Positions 18,771 to 28,212 are shown, numbered from the stretch's first letter. The stretch is 64,000 nt of DNA from Microbacterium sp. Yaish 1 (GCF_002245215.1 NZ_NPMR01000002.1:248001-312000); one strand, 5' to 3'. A program made the numbers and translations. The notes: a model not told the origin generated them from the sequence alone.

Positions 18771-21410
18771 GTGACGGACTCCGCAAAGCCTACCCTTCTC
18801 GTCGTCGACGGCCATTCGCTGGCCTACCGGGCGTTCTTCGCGCTGCCGGTCGACAACTTCACGACGAAGGACGGCCAGCACACCAACGGCATCTACGGCT
18901 TCCTGTCGATGTTCGTCAACCTGATCAAGGCCGAGAAGCCGACGCACCTGGCGGTCGCCTTCGACACCTCTCGGCAGTCGTTCCGTACGCGCGAGTACAC
19001 GGAGTACAAGGCGAACCGATCCGAGTCGCCGGCGGAGTTCAAGGGGCAGATCCCGCTGCTGCAGGAGTGCCTCGCCGCCATGAACGTGACGGTGCTGACG
19101 AAGGAGGACTACGAGGCCGACGACATCCTCGCCACCCTCGCGACGCAGGGCGCCGCAGAGGGCTTCAATGTCCTCGTCTGCTCGGGCGATCGCGACACCA
19201 TCCAGCTCGTCACCGACGACGTCACCCTGCTCTACCCGAGCGTCCAGGGGGTGTCTCAGCTCAAGCGCTACACGCCCGAGACGGTCGTCGAGAAGTACGG
19301 GCTGCCGCCGCAGAACTATCCCGATATCGCCGCTCTCGTGGGTGAGACGAGCGACAACCTCCCCGGTGTCCCGAAGGTCGGCGAGAAGACGGCGGTGAAG
19401 TGGCTCACGCAGTGGGGTTCTCTCGACGCGCTGCTCGAGAACGCCGACAAGATCGGCGGCGTCGTGGGAGGCAACCTGCGCGATCACCTCGACGACGTGC
19501 GGCGCAACCGTTCGCTGAACCGGCTGCTGCGCGACGTCGAGCTCGGCGTCACGCCCGCAGACCTCGCTGTCGGCCCGATCGATGCCGAAGCGGTGCGCGA
19601 CATCTTCGCCCGGCTCGAGTTCCGCACACTGCTCCCGCGCGTCTTCGAGGCCGCGGGGGCCGATCCCGCGATGGCCGTCGAGACCGCCGCGCCCGCCGTT
19701 CCGGCGCCGAGCGCCGCCGAGCTGTCCGCATCCGACCTCGGCGCCTGGGCTGCCGCGCGCACCGGCGAAGTCGGTGTCACCGTCATGGTCGCCGGCGGCT
19801 TCCCGCAGCGCATCGGCCTGGCCGATGCCGACGAAGCGGTCGAGGCCACGTGGAGCGATGACGTCGCCGAGGCGCTTCGCCCGTGGCTCGAGTCCGACGC
19901 GCCCAAGGTGCTCTCCGACGCGAAGCTGCAGGTCAAGGCGCTCCGGCGCGGCGGGGTGCGCCTGGGCGGTCTCGTCTTCGACCCGATCCTGGCGGGATGG
20001 CTCCTCCGGCCGAGCTTCCCCGACAAGACCCTCGCCGACCTCGTTCACCGGTACCTCGACGAGAAGCTGCCCGAAGCCGACCCGACGCAGCTCGTTCCCG
20101 AGACCGAGGGCGCGACCCCTGGGCAGCTGTCGTGGTTCGCGCTGCGTGTCGCCGAGGCCGTGCGGGCGGAGATGCCCGCGTCGGTACTGTCGGTGCTCAG
20201 CGACATCGAGCTGCCCACGCTCGACGCTCTCGCCGATATGGAGCTGGCCGGCGTTGCGGTCTCGCACGAGAAGCTCTCCTCCTTCTCCGCCGAGCTCGCC
20301 GCGCGCGCCGACGACATCGCGCAGCGCGCCTACGCGACGATCGAGCGCGAGGTGAACCTCGGTTCTCCCAAGCAGCTGCAGGAGGTGCTGTTCGAGCAGC
20401 TCCAGCTGCCGAAGACCCGCAAGACGAAGACGGGCTACTCCACGGATGCCGCCGTGCTGGCTGACCTGCAGGAATCGAATCCCCATCCTTTCCTCGAGCT
20501 GCTGCTTCAGCACCGGGAGGCCACGAAGCTGCGTCAGATCATCGAGTCGCTCGACACCGCGATCGCCGCCGACGACCGCATCCACACGACGTACGTGCAG
20601 ACGGGAAGCCAGACCGGCCGGCTCTCGAGCACCGACCCGAACCTGCAGAACATCCCCATCCGCAATGAGGAGAGCCGCCGCATCCGGGCCGCCTTCGAGG
20701 TCGGAGAGGGGTACGAGACACTGCTGACCGCCGACTACTCGCAGATCGAGATGCGGATTATGGCGCACCTCTCCGAAGACCCGGGCCTCATCGAGGCGTT
20801 CGTGTCGGGCGAAGACCTCCACCGCTTCGTCGGCGCGCGCGTCTTCGGCGTCGAGCCGGCGGATGTCACGCCGGCCATGCGCACGAAGGTCAAGGCCATG
20901 TCGTACGGACTCGTCTACGGCCTGTCGGCGTTCGGCCTGTCGAAGCAGCTGCGCATCGAGCAGTCCGAGGCCAAGCAGCTGATGCTCGAGTACTTCGCCC
21001 GTTTCGGAGCGGTGCGCGACTACCTGCGCTCGAGCGTGGAGCAGGCGCGCATCGATGGCTACACGGAGACCATCTTCGGTCGGCGCCGCCCGTTCCCCGA
21101 CCTCGCGAGCCCGAACCGGGTCCTGCGGGAGAACGCGGAGCGTGCGGCGCTCAACGCCCCTATCCAGGGCAGCGCCGCCGACATCATGAAGATCGCGCTG
21201 TTCCGCATCGCCCGCGAGTTCCGGGCCGAAGGGCTCCGATCACGCGTGCTGTTGCAGATTCACGATGAGCTCGTCGTCGAGGTCGCGCAGGGGGAGTGGG
21301 ATGCTGCCGAGCGCATCGTCCGCGACCGCATGGGTGACGCCGCGGAACTGACCGTCCCTCTCGACGTGCAGATCGGCCGCGGGGGCGACTGGGACGTCGC
21401 CGGTCACTGA
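18771..21410 (+). CDS. polA: DNA polymerase I
   Basis: Fills gaps and removes RNA primers in replication and repair. It has 879 aa. Domains: 5'-3' flap exonuclease (about 1-300; DGHSLAYRAFFAL, EADDILATLA, VCSGDRDTIQLV), a 3'-5' exonuclease-like domain (about 310-490), and an A-family polymerase (about 500-879) with motif A TADYSQIEMRIMAHLSEDP, motif B RTKVKAMSYGLVYG and motif C QIHDELVVEV. In the middle domain the first proofreading motif (Asp-x-Glu) is replaced by VTVMVAGG, so proofreading is probably lost, as in other actinobacterial Pol I enzymes. The GTG start is fixed by the -10. Confidence 0.97.
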   Translation: MTDSAKPTLLVVDGHSLAYRAFFALPVDNFTTKDGQHTNGIYGFLSMFVNLIKAEKPTHLAVAFDTSRQSFRTREYTEYKANRSESPAEFKGQIPLLQECLAAMNVTVLTKEDYEADDILATLATQGAAEGFNVLVCSGDRDTIQLVTDDVTLLYPSVQGVSQLKRYTPETVVEKYGLPPQNYPDIAALVGETSDNLPGVPKVGEKTAVKWLTQWGSLDALLENADKIGGVVGGNLRDHLDDVRRNRSLNRLLRDVELGVTPADLAVGPIDAEAVRDIFARLEFRTLLPRVFEAAGADPAMAVETAAPAVPAPSAAELSASDLGAWAAARTGEVGVTVMVAGGFPQRIGLADADEAVEATWSDDVAEALRPWLESDAPKVLSDAKLQVKALRRGGVRLGGLVFDPILAGWLLRPSFPDKTLADLVHRYLDEKLPEADPTQLVPETEGATPGQLSWFALRVAEAVRAEMPASVLSVLSDIELPTLDALADMELAGVAVSHEKLSSFSAELAARADDIAQRAYATIEREVNLGSPKQLQEVLFEQLQLPKTRKTKTGYSTDAAVLADLQESNPHPFLELLLQHREATKLRQIIESLDTAIAADDRIHTTYVQTGSQTGRLSSTDPNLQNIPIRNEESRRIRAAFEVGEGYETLLTADYSQIEMRIMAHLSEDPGLIEAFVSGEDLHRFVGARVFGVEPADVTPAMRTKVKAMSYGLVYGLSAFGLSKQLRIEQSEAKQLMLEYFARFGAVRDYLRSSVEQARIDGYTETIFGRRRPFPDLASPNRVLRENAERAALNAPIQGSAADIMKIALFRIAREFRAEGLRSRVLLQIHDELVVEVAQGEWDAAERIVRDRMGDAAELTVPLDVQIGRGGDWDVAGH

Positions 21411-21434
21411 TCTCGTCGCGCGGGGGTGCCGCAG

Positions 21435-21440
21435 TAGGCT
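21435..21440 (+). promoter_or_regulatory. -10 hexamer of the DUF885 gene (TAGGCT)
   Basis: TAGGCT, 6 nt (CGGAGG), then ATG at 21447. The spacer itself looks like a ribosome site, but the promoter geometry suggests a leaderless message. Confidence 0.55.
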
Positions 21441-21446
21441 CGGAGG

Positions 21447-23123
21447 ATGACCGAAGCACAGCGCACCCCCACGCCGATCGACCGGATCGCCGATGCGTGG
21501 GTCGACACTCTGGCAGAGCTCTCACCCGGGCTCGCGACGTACATCGGCCGTTTCGAGCACAACGCACGACTCGACGACTACTCGCCGGCCGGCACCGCCC
21601 GAGCCCTCGAGGCCGCTCGCAGCACTCTCGCCGCACTCGATGCCGCCGAGCCGGCCGACGACGTCGATGTCGTCACGAAGGCCGACCTCTCCGGCGACCT
21701 GCGTCTGCAGATCGAGCTCGCCGAGGCCGGCGCGCACCTCCGCGACGTCAACGTCATCGCGTCGCCCGCTCAGGAGATCCGCAACACCTTCGACCTCATG
21801 CCCACGGCCACGGTCGACGACTGGAGCGTCATCGCAGACCGTCTCGGTGCGGTTCCGGCCGCGATCGACGGCTACATCGAGACGCTCCGCGAGGGCATTG
21901 CCCGAGGCATCGTGCCGGCGCGCCGTCAGGTCTCCGAGGTCGCCACGCAGATCGGTCGCTACACAGCGGACACCGGTTTCTTCGCGACGTTCGCCGCTGA
22001 AGCCGCGCCCAGCGAGGGTGGGCTGCCGGCGTCGCTGGCCCGTGAGCTGGCGGACAACGCCAACGCGGCTCGCGTCGCCTACGACGCGCTCGCCTCCTTC
22101 TTCACCGGCGAGCTGCTCCCCGAAGCGGGCGAGACCGACGCGGTCGGGCGTGAGCTGTACGCGTTGCACTCCCGCCGTTTCCTCGGCGCCACGATCGACC
22201 TCGACGAGACCTACGAGTGGGGCCTCCAGGAACTGGCCCGCATGGTCGCCGAGCAGGAGTCCATCGCGAACGAGATCCTCCCGGGCGCGACGGTGGAAGA
22301 GGCGGTCGCGCACCTCGAGAAGGACGAGTCCCGGAAGCTGCACGGCACCGAGGCCCTGCAGAAGTGGATGCAGGAGACGAGCGACCGGGCGGTCGACGAG
22401 CTGGGGCGCACCCACTTCGACATCCCCGAACCCATCCGCACCCTCGAGTGCATGATCGCCCCGACGAACGAGGGCGGCATCTACTACACCGGTCCGACCG
22501 ACGACTTCTCACGCCCCGGTCGCATGTGGTGGTCGGTGCCGGAGGGTGTCGACTCATTCGACACCTGGCGTGAGCTCACCACGGTGTACCACGAGGGCGT
22601 TCCGGGCCACCATCTCCAGATCGCGCAGGCGGTGTACAACCGTTTCGAGCTCAACTCGTGGCGCCGCCTGCTCGCGGGATCGAGCGGACATGCCGAGGGC
22701 TGGGCGCTCTACGCCGAGCGCCTGATGGAGCAGCTGGGCTACCTCGACGACCCGGCAGACCGACTGGGCATGCTCGACGGCCAGCGGATGCGGGCCGCTC
22801 GCGTCGTCCTCGACATCGGCGTGCACCTGGGCAAGGAGCGTCCCGACGGTGAGGGCGTGTGGGATGCGGACTACGCGCTGGAGTTCATGAAGCGCAACGT
22901 GAACATGCCCGAGGAGTTCATCCGCTTCGAAGTCAACCGGTACCTCGGCTGGCCGGGGCAGGCGCCGTCGTACAAGGTCGGTCAGCGTATCTGGGAGCAG
23001 ATCCGCGACGACTTCGCGGCGCGGGCGGGCGACCGATTCGATGTCAAGGCGTTCCACATGAAGGCGCTGCGGCTCGGTGGGGTCGGGCTCGACACGCTGC
23101 GCTTGGCGCTCGCGCAGAACTGA
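21447..23123 (+). CDS. DUF885 family protein, putative zinc metallopeptidase
   Basis: Member of the DUF885 family of presumed zinc-dependent hydrolases or carboxypeptidase-like enzymes; the substrate is unknown. It is a 558-aa, mostly helical protein with no signal peptide. Seen: H382-E383-GVPG-H388-H389 (YHEGVPGHHLQ), the HExxxxxHH-type metal site of the family, and downstream SSGHAEGWALYAE, which provides a further conserved His and Glu. It is flanked by its own promoter and a strong terminator, so it is monocistronic. Confidence 0.8.
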   Translation: MTEAQRTPTPIDRIADAWVDTLAELSPGLATYIGRFEHNARLDDYSPAGTARALEAARSTLAALDAAEPADDVDVVTKADLSGDLRLQIELAEAGAHLRDVNVIASPAQEIRNTFDLMPTATVDDWSVIADRLGAVPAAIDGYIETLREGIARGIVPARRQVSEVATQIGRYTADTGFFATFAAEAAPSEGGLPASLARELADNANAARVAYDALASFFTGELLPEAGETDAVGRELYALHSRRFLGATIDLDETYEWGLQELARMVAEQESIANEILPGATVEEAVAHLEKDESRKLHGTEALQKWMQETSDRAVDELGRTHFDIPEPIRTLECMIAPTNEGGIYYTGPTDDFSRPGRMWWSVPEGVDSFDTWRELTTVYHEGVPGHHLQIAQAVYNRFELNSWRRLLAGSSGHAEGWALYAERLMEQLGYLDDPADRLGMLDGQRMRAARVVLDIGVHLGKERPDGEGVWDADYALEFMKRNVNMPEEFIRFEVNRYLGWPGQAPSYKVGQRIWEQIRDDFAARAGDRFDVKAFHMKALRLGGVGLDTLRLALAQN

Positions 23124-23131
23124 GAGCATCG

Positions 23132-23166
23132 ACGACGGGGCGGGAATACTCTTCCCGCCCCGTCGT
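23132..23166 (+). terminator. Hairpin terminator after the DUF885 gene
   Basis: A perfect 15-bp stem (ACGACGGGGCGGGAA and complement) with the 5-nt loop TACTC, followed by TGT. Its right arm abuts the probable -10 region of the next gene. Confidence 0.85.
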
Positions 23167-23196
23167 TGTATGCGGGTGAATGAAAGGTGGCCACCC

Positions 23197-24237
23197 ATGA
23201 CCGCGACATCCGTCCAGTTCGCCCTCGACACGTTCGGTGACGTCACCCGTGGCGCCGACGGCGAGCTGCTCTCCGACGCGCAGACCATCCGAAACGTCGT
23301 CGACCAGGCGGTGCTCGCCGATGAGGTCGGCCTGAGCTTCTTCGGGGTGGGGGAGCACCACCGGCGCGAGTTCGCCGTCTCGAGTCCCGAGATCGTGCTC
23401 GCCGCTGCCGCCGCGCGCACGAAGGACATCCACCTGGGTACCGCCGTCACGGTCCTCTCGAGCGACGACCCGGTGCGCGTCTACGAGCGATTCGCGACTC
23501 TCGACGCCGTCTCGAACGGCCGCGCCGAGATCATTCTCGGACGGGGATCGTTCACCGAGTCGTTCCCGCTGTTCGGGTTCGATCTCGCCGACTACGAGAT
23601 CCTCTTCGAGGAGCGCCTCGACCTGTTCGGCCGGTTGCGGTCCGAGCAGCCGGTCACCTGGCAGGGCCGGACCCGCCCGGCGCTGACGGATGCCGATGTC
23701 TTCCCGAAGACCGAGAACGGCCTCCGTGCGTGGGTCGGCGTCGGGGGCTCGCCCGAGTCGGTGCTGCGAACCGCCCACAACGGGTACGGCCTGATGCTGG
23801 CGATCATCGGCGGCGGTGCCGCGCGGTTCCGCCCCTATGTCGATCTCTTCCACCGCACCCGCGATGCGATGGGTGCCGACCGGCTTCCGGTCGGGGTCCA
23901 CTCGCCCGGCCACGTCGCCGACACCGACGAGCAGGCGTGGGAGGAGCTCTTCCCGGCGATGAAGGTCAACCGTGACGCGATCGGTGCCGAGCGCGGCTGG
24001 CCGCCCTACTCGCGCCTGCAGTTCCAGCACGATCTCGGCCCCGACGGCGCGGTTTACGCTGGCTCGCCCGAGACCGTCGCGCGCAAGCTCGCGCAGACGA
24101 TTCGCACGCTGGAGCTCGACCGGTTCGATCTGAAGTTCTCGCACGGGACGCTCGCCCACGAGAGCATGATGCGCTCGATCGAGCTCTACGGCACGAAGGT
24201 CGCGCCTCTCGTACGGGACATGCTCGCCGACGACTGA
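23197..24237 (+). CDS. LLM class (luciferase-like) flavin-dependent oxidoreductase
   Basis: Bacterial luciferase-like monooxygenase family, a TIM barrel using FMNH2 or F420; the substrate is not predictable. It has 346 aa. Seen: GLSFFGVGEHHRREFAVSSP with the conserved His pair, IHLGTAVTVLSSDDPVRVYE, GRAEIILGRGSF, and WVGVGGSPESV. The ATG at 23197 is preceded by AAAGGTGG. An in-frame GTG at 23176 would add seven residues. The family commonly serves in side-chain oxidation or xenobiotic breakdown, but nothing adjacent indicates a pathway. Confidence 0.85.
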   Translation: MTATSVQFALDTFGDVTRGADGELLSDAQTIRNVVDQAVLADEVGLSFFGVGEHHRREFAVSSPEIVLAAAAARTKDIHLGTAVTVLSSDDPVRVYERFATLDAVSNGRAEIILGRGSFTESFPLFGFDLADYEILFEERLDLFGRLRSEQPVTWQGRTRPALTDADVFPKTENGLRAWVGVGGSPESVLRTAHNGYGLMLAIIGGGAARFRPYVDLFHRTRDAMGADRLPVGVHSPGHVADTDEQAWEELFPAMKVNRDAIGAERGWPPYSRLQFQHDLGPDGAVYAGSPETVARKLAQTIRTLELDRFDLKFSHGTLAHESMMRSIELYGTKVAPLVRDMLADD

Positions 24238-24268
24238 CCGAGTGGCGTCCGAGGCCGTCGCGGGTCAA

Positions 24269-24274
24269 TAGCAT
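24269..24274 (+). promoter_or_regulatory. -10 hexamer of the MFS-SGNH operon (TAGCAT)
   Basis: TAGCAT, 6 nt, then ATG at 24281; predicted leaderless. Confidence 0.55.
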
Positions 24275-24280
24275 GGTCGA

Positions 24281-25633
24281 ATGACCGATACCGCGACGCC
24301 CTCGGTGGCGCGCCGCCTCGACGATCTGCCCTTCGGCCGTCGGCACCTGAGAATCCTGACCGGATCCGGGCTGGGATGGGCCCTCGATGCGATGGACGTC
24401 GGGCTCATCTCGTTCATCATCACGGCGCTGATCGCACAGTGGTCGCTCGACACCTCGCAGGCGTCGTGGATCGCGTCGGCCGGCTTCGCCGGCATGGCGA
24501 TCGGTGCGAGCCTCGGCGGGCTGCTGGCAGACCGGTTCGGTCGGCGCTCCGTTTTCGCGGTCACGCTCCTCGTCTACGGAGTCGCAACCGGGGCGAGCGC
24601 TCTGGTCGGCGGGCTCGCGATGCTGCTCGTCCTGCGCTTCGTCGTGGGACTCGGTCTCGGCGCGGAGCTGCCGGTCGCGAGCACCTATGTGAGCGAGTTC
24701 GCGCCCGCCCGCATCCGCGGCCGGGTGATCGTCATCCTCGAAGCCTTCTGGGCCGTCGGCTGGACCGCGGCCGCGCTGATCGGCTACTTCGTGATCCCGC
24801 AGGCCGACGAAGGATGGCGCTGGGCATTCGTCGTGGGCGCGATCCCCGCGGTGTACGCGCTGGTCGTGCGCTGGGGGCTCCCCGAGTCGGCCCGGTGGCT
24901 CGAACGCCGCGGCCGACACGCCGAGGCCGAGGCGGTCGTCCGGAGCTTCGAGACGAACAGTGCGACCACGTCGCGCGACATCAGCGCTGTCGTCGGAGCG
25001 GAACCGATCGCCGCGCCCGCCGCCGTGTCGTCGACCGGCCGGCTCCGCGCGCTCTGGTCGTCCGAGTTCCGCGGCCGCACCGCGAGCCTGTGGCTGGTCT
25101 GGTTCTGCGTCAACTTCTCGTACTACGGCGCCTTCATCTGGATCCCGACGATCCTGTACACGCAGGGGTACGACCTCGTGCGATCGTTCGGGTTCACCCT
25201 GATCATCACTCTCGCTCAGCTGCCGGGCTACGCCGTGTCGGCCTGGCTGATCGAGGTCTGGGGCAGACGCCTGACCCTGTCGGTGTTCCTCATCGGCTCT
25301 GCGGCATCCGCCGTCGTGTTCGGAACGGCCGGGACCGAGGCCGTCATCATCGGCGCCGGTATGGCGCTGTCGTTCTTCAACCTCGGCGCCTGGGGCGCCC
25401 TGTACGCCGTCACGCCGGAGATGTACCCGACGTCGCTGCGCGGCACCGGCGCCGGATGGGCTGCCGGGATCGGCCGGATCGCATCCATCCTTGCGCCGCT
25501 GTCGGTCCCGCCCCTGCTGCTGTGGGGCGGCGCGCCCGTGCTCTTCGTCGTGTTCGCCTTCTTCTTCGTCCTCGCCGCCGCCGGTGCCTGGGGACTCGTC
25601 GACCGCAGGGGAGTGTCGCTCGATGACCGCTGA
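24281..25633 (+). CDS. MFS transporter (metabolite:H+ symporter type)
   Basis: A 450-aa permease with twelve hydrophobic segments and a central cytoplasmic loop (about residues 205-255). Seen: the signature of the sugar/aromatic-acid symporter branch, GWALDAMDVGLISF in helix 1 (Asp pair), LLADRFGRRSVF after helix 2, VGLGLGAELPVASTYVSEFAP in helix 4-5 and TPEMYPTSLRGTGAGWA in the C-half. These resemble NiaP/AAHS-type carriers of organic acids or vitamins. Substrate assignment is inference. The SGNH hydrolase gene begins inside its last 11 nt, so hydrolase and transporter are made together. Confidence 0.85.
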   Translation: MTDTATPSVARRLDDLPFGRRHLRILTGSGLGWALDAMDVGLISFIITALIAQWSLDTSQASWIASAGFAGMAIGASLGGLLADRFGRRSVFAVTLLVYGVATGASALVGGLAMLLVLRFVVGLGLGAELPVASTYVSEFAPARIRGRVIVILEAFWAVGWTAAALIGYFVIPQADEGWRWAFVVGAIPAVYALVVRWGLPESARWLERRGRHAEAEAVVRSFETNSATTSRDISAVVGAEPIAAPAAVSSTGRLRALWSSEFRGRTASLWLVWFCVNFSYYGAFIWIPTILYTQGYDLVRSFGFTLIITLAQLPGYAVSAWLIEVWGRRLTLSVFLIGSAASAVVFGTAGTEAVIIGAGMALSFFNLGAWGALYAVTPEMYPTSLRGTGAGWAAGIGRIASILAPLSVPPLLLWGGAPVLFVVFAFFFVLAAAGAWGLVDRRGVSLDDR

Positions 25634-26393
25634 ATCACAGGTGCGCTATGTCGCCATCGGCGACTCGTTCACCGAGGGCGTGGGAGACGAGCTGCCCGAC
25701 GGCGCCGTGCGCGGCTGGGCCGATCTCGTCGCCGCCGGCTGGGCCGACGCGACGGGGCGACCCGTGCAGTACGCCAACCTCGCGATCCGCGGCAAGCTCG
25801 TGCGGCCCATCGTCGACGAACAGCTCGAAGCCGCCCTCGCGCTGCGCCCCACTCACCTGTCTTTCAACGGCGGTGGCAATGACATGCTGCGCCCGCGCAC
25901 GTCGATCGCGCACATCGTCGACGCCTTCGTGCAGGTGCTGCGCCGATGCGACGAAGAAGGCGTCCGCCTCATCCTGCTCTCGGGCGCGAACCCGTCTGCG
26001 CAGCTGCCGCTGGGCGGCCTGATCAACCGACGCGGCGATGCGCTCTCGGATGCCGTCGTCAAGCGCATCGCGGATCGCGACGACGTCGTCCGCGCCTTGA
26101 ACTGGTACGACCGTGCCCTGACTCATCCGTCCTACTGGTCGGCCGACCGGCTCCACATGAACGCCCGCGGCCACCATCGGGTTGCCGCTCGGGTGCTCGG
26201 CTCTCTCGGCCTCGAAGCGCCGGGGGAGTGGTGGTCGCTTCCCGCCGACGAGCAGACGCCTGTCCTCGCGCGCGGTGAGTACTTCCGCGAGCACCTCGCT
26301 CCCTGGGTCCGTCGGCGACTCACCGGTCGTTCGTCGGGGGACAACCGGCAGCCGAAGTTCGGTTCCTGGATCGAGGTCGCGCCGCGCTCCTGA
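25623..26393 (+). CDS. SGNH/GDSL-family hydrolase (first of two paralogues)
   Basis: Esterase/lipase-like hydrolase of 256 aa without a signal peptide. Seen: block I AIGDSFTEGVGDELPDG with the nucleophile Ser, block II Gly in LAIRGKLVRP, block III FNGGGNDML with Asn, and block V SADRLHMNARGHHRVA with catalytic Asp and His. The ATG at 25623 lies in the 3' end of the MFS gene (11-nt overlap), indicating reinitiation coupling. A second protein with the same layout is encoded at 54568. The natural ester substrate is unknown; linkage to the permease suggests uptake and de-esterification of one compound (inference). Confidence 0.85.
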   Translation: MTAESQVRYVAIGDSFTEGVGDELPDGAVRGWADLVAAGWADATGRPVQYANLAIRGKLVRPIVDEQLEAALALRPTHLSFNGGGNDMLRPRTSIAHIVDAFVQVLRRCDEEGVRLILLSGANPSAQLPLGGLINRRGDALSDAVVKRIADRDDVVRALNWYDRALTHPSYWSADRLHMNARGHHRVAARVLGSLGLEAPGEWWSLPADEQTPVLARGEYFREHLAPWVRRRLTGRSSGDNRQPKFGSWIEVAPRS

Positions 26394-26481
26394 CACGTCG
26401 CGAGAGCGGGTGTCAAGCCGGTGCGCGGAACCACGCGCGCGCGCCACGATCTACGGGTCCGCACACCCGAAGGGAACTGAC

Positions 26482-26742
26482 ATGAGCATTGGTGCCGGAA
26501 TCGCATTGTTCGTCATCGGCGCGATCCTCGCGTTCGCCGTGAACGTCGAGGTCGAGTGGGTGAATTTCGACCTCATCGGCTACATCCTGATGGGTGCGGG
26601 AGCCCTCATCTTCCTCATCGGTCTCATCCTGATGGTGCGCCGCCGTCAGACCGAGACCGTCAGCCGTACCGCCGTCGACCCCGCGAGCGGCCAGCGCGTC
26701 ACCCGCAACAGCACGAGCACGTCGGGCGACCCGATGCTCTGA
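26482..26742 (+). CDS. Small two-helix membrane protein (DUF6458-like)
   Basis: An 86-aa protein with two hydrophobic helices (about residues 3-22 and 29-51), then an Arg-rich turn (VRRRQTE) and a polar Thr/Ser tail. The N-terminus MSIGAGIALFVIGAILAFA resembles the DUF6458 family widespread in Actinobacteria, function unknown. The start is supported by GAAGGGA 7 nt upstream. An 88-nt gap separates it from the SGNH gene, so it is probably a separate unit. It converges with the MFS gene on the minus strand 31 nt away. Confidence 0.8.
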   Translation: MSIGAGIALFVIGAILAFAVNVEVEWVNFDLIGYILMGAGALIFLIGLILMVRRRQTETVSRTAVDPASGQRVTRNSTSTSGDPML

Positions 26743-26773
26743 GACACGGCTGCTGGGAACGGCCGCGGTGGGG

Positions 26774-28102
26774 TCACGCCCGTCGCGGCAGTTTCGGTAC
26801 GTCCATCCCGATGTGGATGCGGGTGCGCTTGCGTTCGATCGCGATGAACGCACCGCCGATGAGCCAGAGGGGCACCTGCGTGAGGAACGCGATGCGGAAC
26901 GCTTCCAGCGAGTACGTCGCGGGAGTTCCGGCACCCTGGAGGTCGAGCGCCACTCCGATGCTGAACACCGCGATCAGGGCGGCGAGGAAGCCGCCGGCGT
27001 TCGTCAGCCCCGTGGCCGTGCTGAGACGATGCGAGGGATTGTGCGTGCGGGCGTGGTCGAATGCGATCATCGACGCCGGGCCGCCGGTAGCGAGGGCGAT
27101 CGCGAGTGCCACGAGCAGCCACGCCGGCGCGGTGCCCGGCCACAGGATCACCGCCGTCCAGGCGACGAGCTGGACTCCGACGGCGGGAAGGACGAGCGCG
27201 CGCGAGCGCAGGTTGGGGATGCGGCGGGAGAGCTCGCCCATGATCGGCCCGAGCGCCATCCCGGCGAAGACGTAGAGCGTCGTGATGAGTGTCGCTTCGG
27301 CCTGCGTGCGTCCCTCGCCGGCGGTGAGGAACGGTATGCCCCACAGGAGGATGAACGCGGTACCGGCGAACGGCGTCGTGAAATGCGACCAGAACGCGAG
27401 CCGGGTACCCGGATGCGCCCAGGCGGCGCGAATGCCGACGCCCGTGTCGACGCTCGAGGTGACGACCCGGATGGCGCCCGTGTCGGTGTCGACGCTGACG
27501 TCGCGATCGACCTCCGGCGGATGATTGCGTACGAGCAGGAACACCAGGATGGCGAACAGGACACCGAGGCCCGCGACGCTGCCGAAGGTCACCGACCAGC
27601 TGGTGGCATGCAGGAGCGCGGAGAGCGGGATCACGGCGATGAGCTGCCCCGCCTGCCCGAGGATGCCGGTCATCTGCACCATCAGCGGCCCGCGCTGCGC
27701 CGGGAACCACGTGGCCACCAGCCGGAGGACGGCCGGGAAGATGGCCGCATCACCGGCACCGAGCAGCATGCGCGCGACGATCGCCACGCCGACGCTGGGG
27801 GAGAGGGCCATGGTCAGCTGGCCCACAGCCATGAGGATCATGCCGATCGTCATGATGGGGCGCGAACCGTATCGATCGAGCAGGACGCCGATCGGAATCT
27901 GCATCCCGCCGTACACGGCGAGCTGGACGACGGCGAACATCGACAGGGTCGCGGCATCCGCCTGGAAGCGCTCGGCGGCATCGACGCCCACGGCCGCCAA
28001 CGACGTCCGGTTCGTGATGGACAGCACATACGCCGCCACACCGGTTCCCCAGACGAGCCACGCCCGGAGCCCGGGGCCGCTCATCCGCGCTGCGGCCGTC
28101 AT
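26774..28102 (-). CDS. MFS transporter
   Basis: A 442-aa major facilitator with twelve hydrophobic segments. Seen: VLLDRYGSRPIMTIGM after helix 2, ARMLLGAGDAAIFPAVLRLVATWFP in helices 4-5 (an anion-symporter-like arrangement), and a central loop with several Asp/Val stretches at about 195-220. The substrate is unknown. The ATG at 28102 has no good ribosome site. It overlaps the TGA of a 14-codon leaderless upstream ORF (28099-28143), suggesting coupled initiation. It is divergent from the amylosucrase gene, which has the same arrangement. Confidence 0.85.
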   Translation of the reverse strand: MTAAARMSGPGLRAWLVWGTGVAAYVLSITNRTSLAAVGVDAAERFQADAATLSMFAVVQLAVYGGMQIPIGVLLDRYGSRPIMTIGMILMAVGQLTMALSPSVGVAIVARMLLGAGDAAIFPAVLRLVATWFPAQRGPLMVQMTGILGQAGQLIAVIPLSALLHATSWSVTFGSVAGLGVLFAILVFLLVRNHPPEVDRDVSVDTDTGAIRVVTSSVDTGVGIRAAWAHPGTRLAFWSHFTTPFAGTAFILLWGIPFLTAGEGRTQAEATLITTLYVFAGMALGPIMGELSRRIPNLRSRALVLPAVGVQLVAWTAVILWPGTAPAWLLVALAIALATGGPASMIAFDHARTHNPSHRLSTATGLTNAGGFLAALIAVFSIGVALDLQGAGTPATYSLEAFRIAFLTQVPLWLIGGAFIAIERKRTRIHIGMDVPKLPRRA

Positions 28103-28143
28103 CGACCGATCCGTCCGAGCAGGGGAGGCGCCGGGGAGATCAC
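28099..28143 (-). CDS. Putative 14-aa leaderless leader peptide before the MFS gene
   Basis: A GTG 6 nt downstream of TAGCGT (28150-28155) opens a short ORF, MISPAPPLLGRIGR, whose TGA overlaps the ATG of the MFS gene. The geometry matches leaderless starts elsewhere in the window, so the first ribosome on this mRNA should translate this peptide and reach the MFS start by coupling. No experiment or homologue is known to me. Confidence 0.45.
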   Translation of the reverse strand: MISPAPPLLGRIGR

Positions 28144-28149
28144 CCTTCT

Positions 28150-28155
28150 ACGCTA
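28150..28155 (-). promoter_or_regulatory. -10 hexamer for the leader peptide and MFS gene (TAGCGT)
   Basis: Minus-strand TAGCGT, 6-nt spacer, then GTG at 28143. It lies 58 bp from the oppositely directed amylosucrase -10. Confidence 0.5.
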
Positions 28156-28212
28156 CTCCGGCGTCGGCGTCTACCCGCACGGCCCCCGGTGTCCGGCGTC
28201 GTGGTCGTCTGA

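Noticed and set aside
23186..23195. Perfect palindrome GGTGGCCACC over the ribosome site of the LLM gene
   Set aside because: With no loop it cannot form a stable hairpin, and a 10-bp GC palindrome is expected by chance at this base composition.
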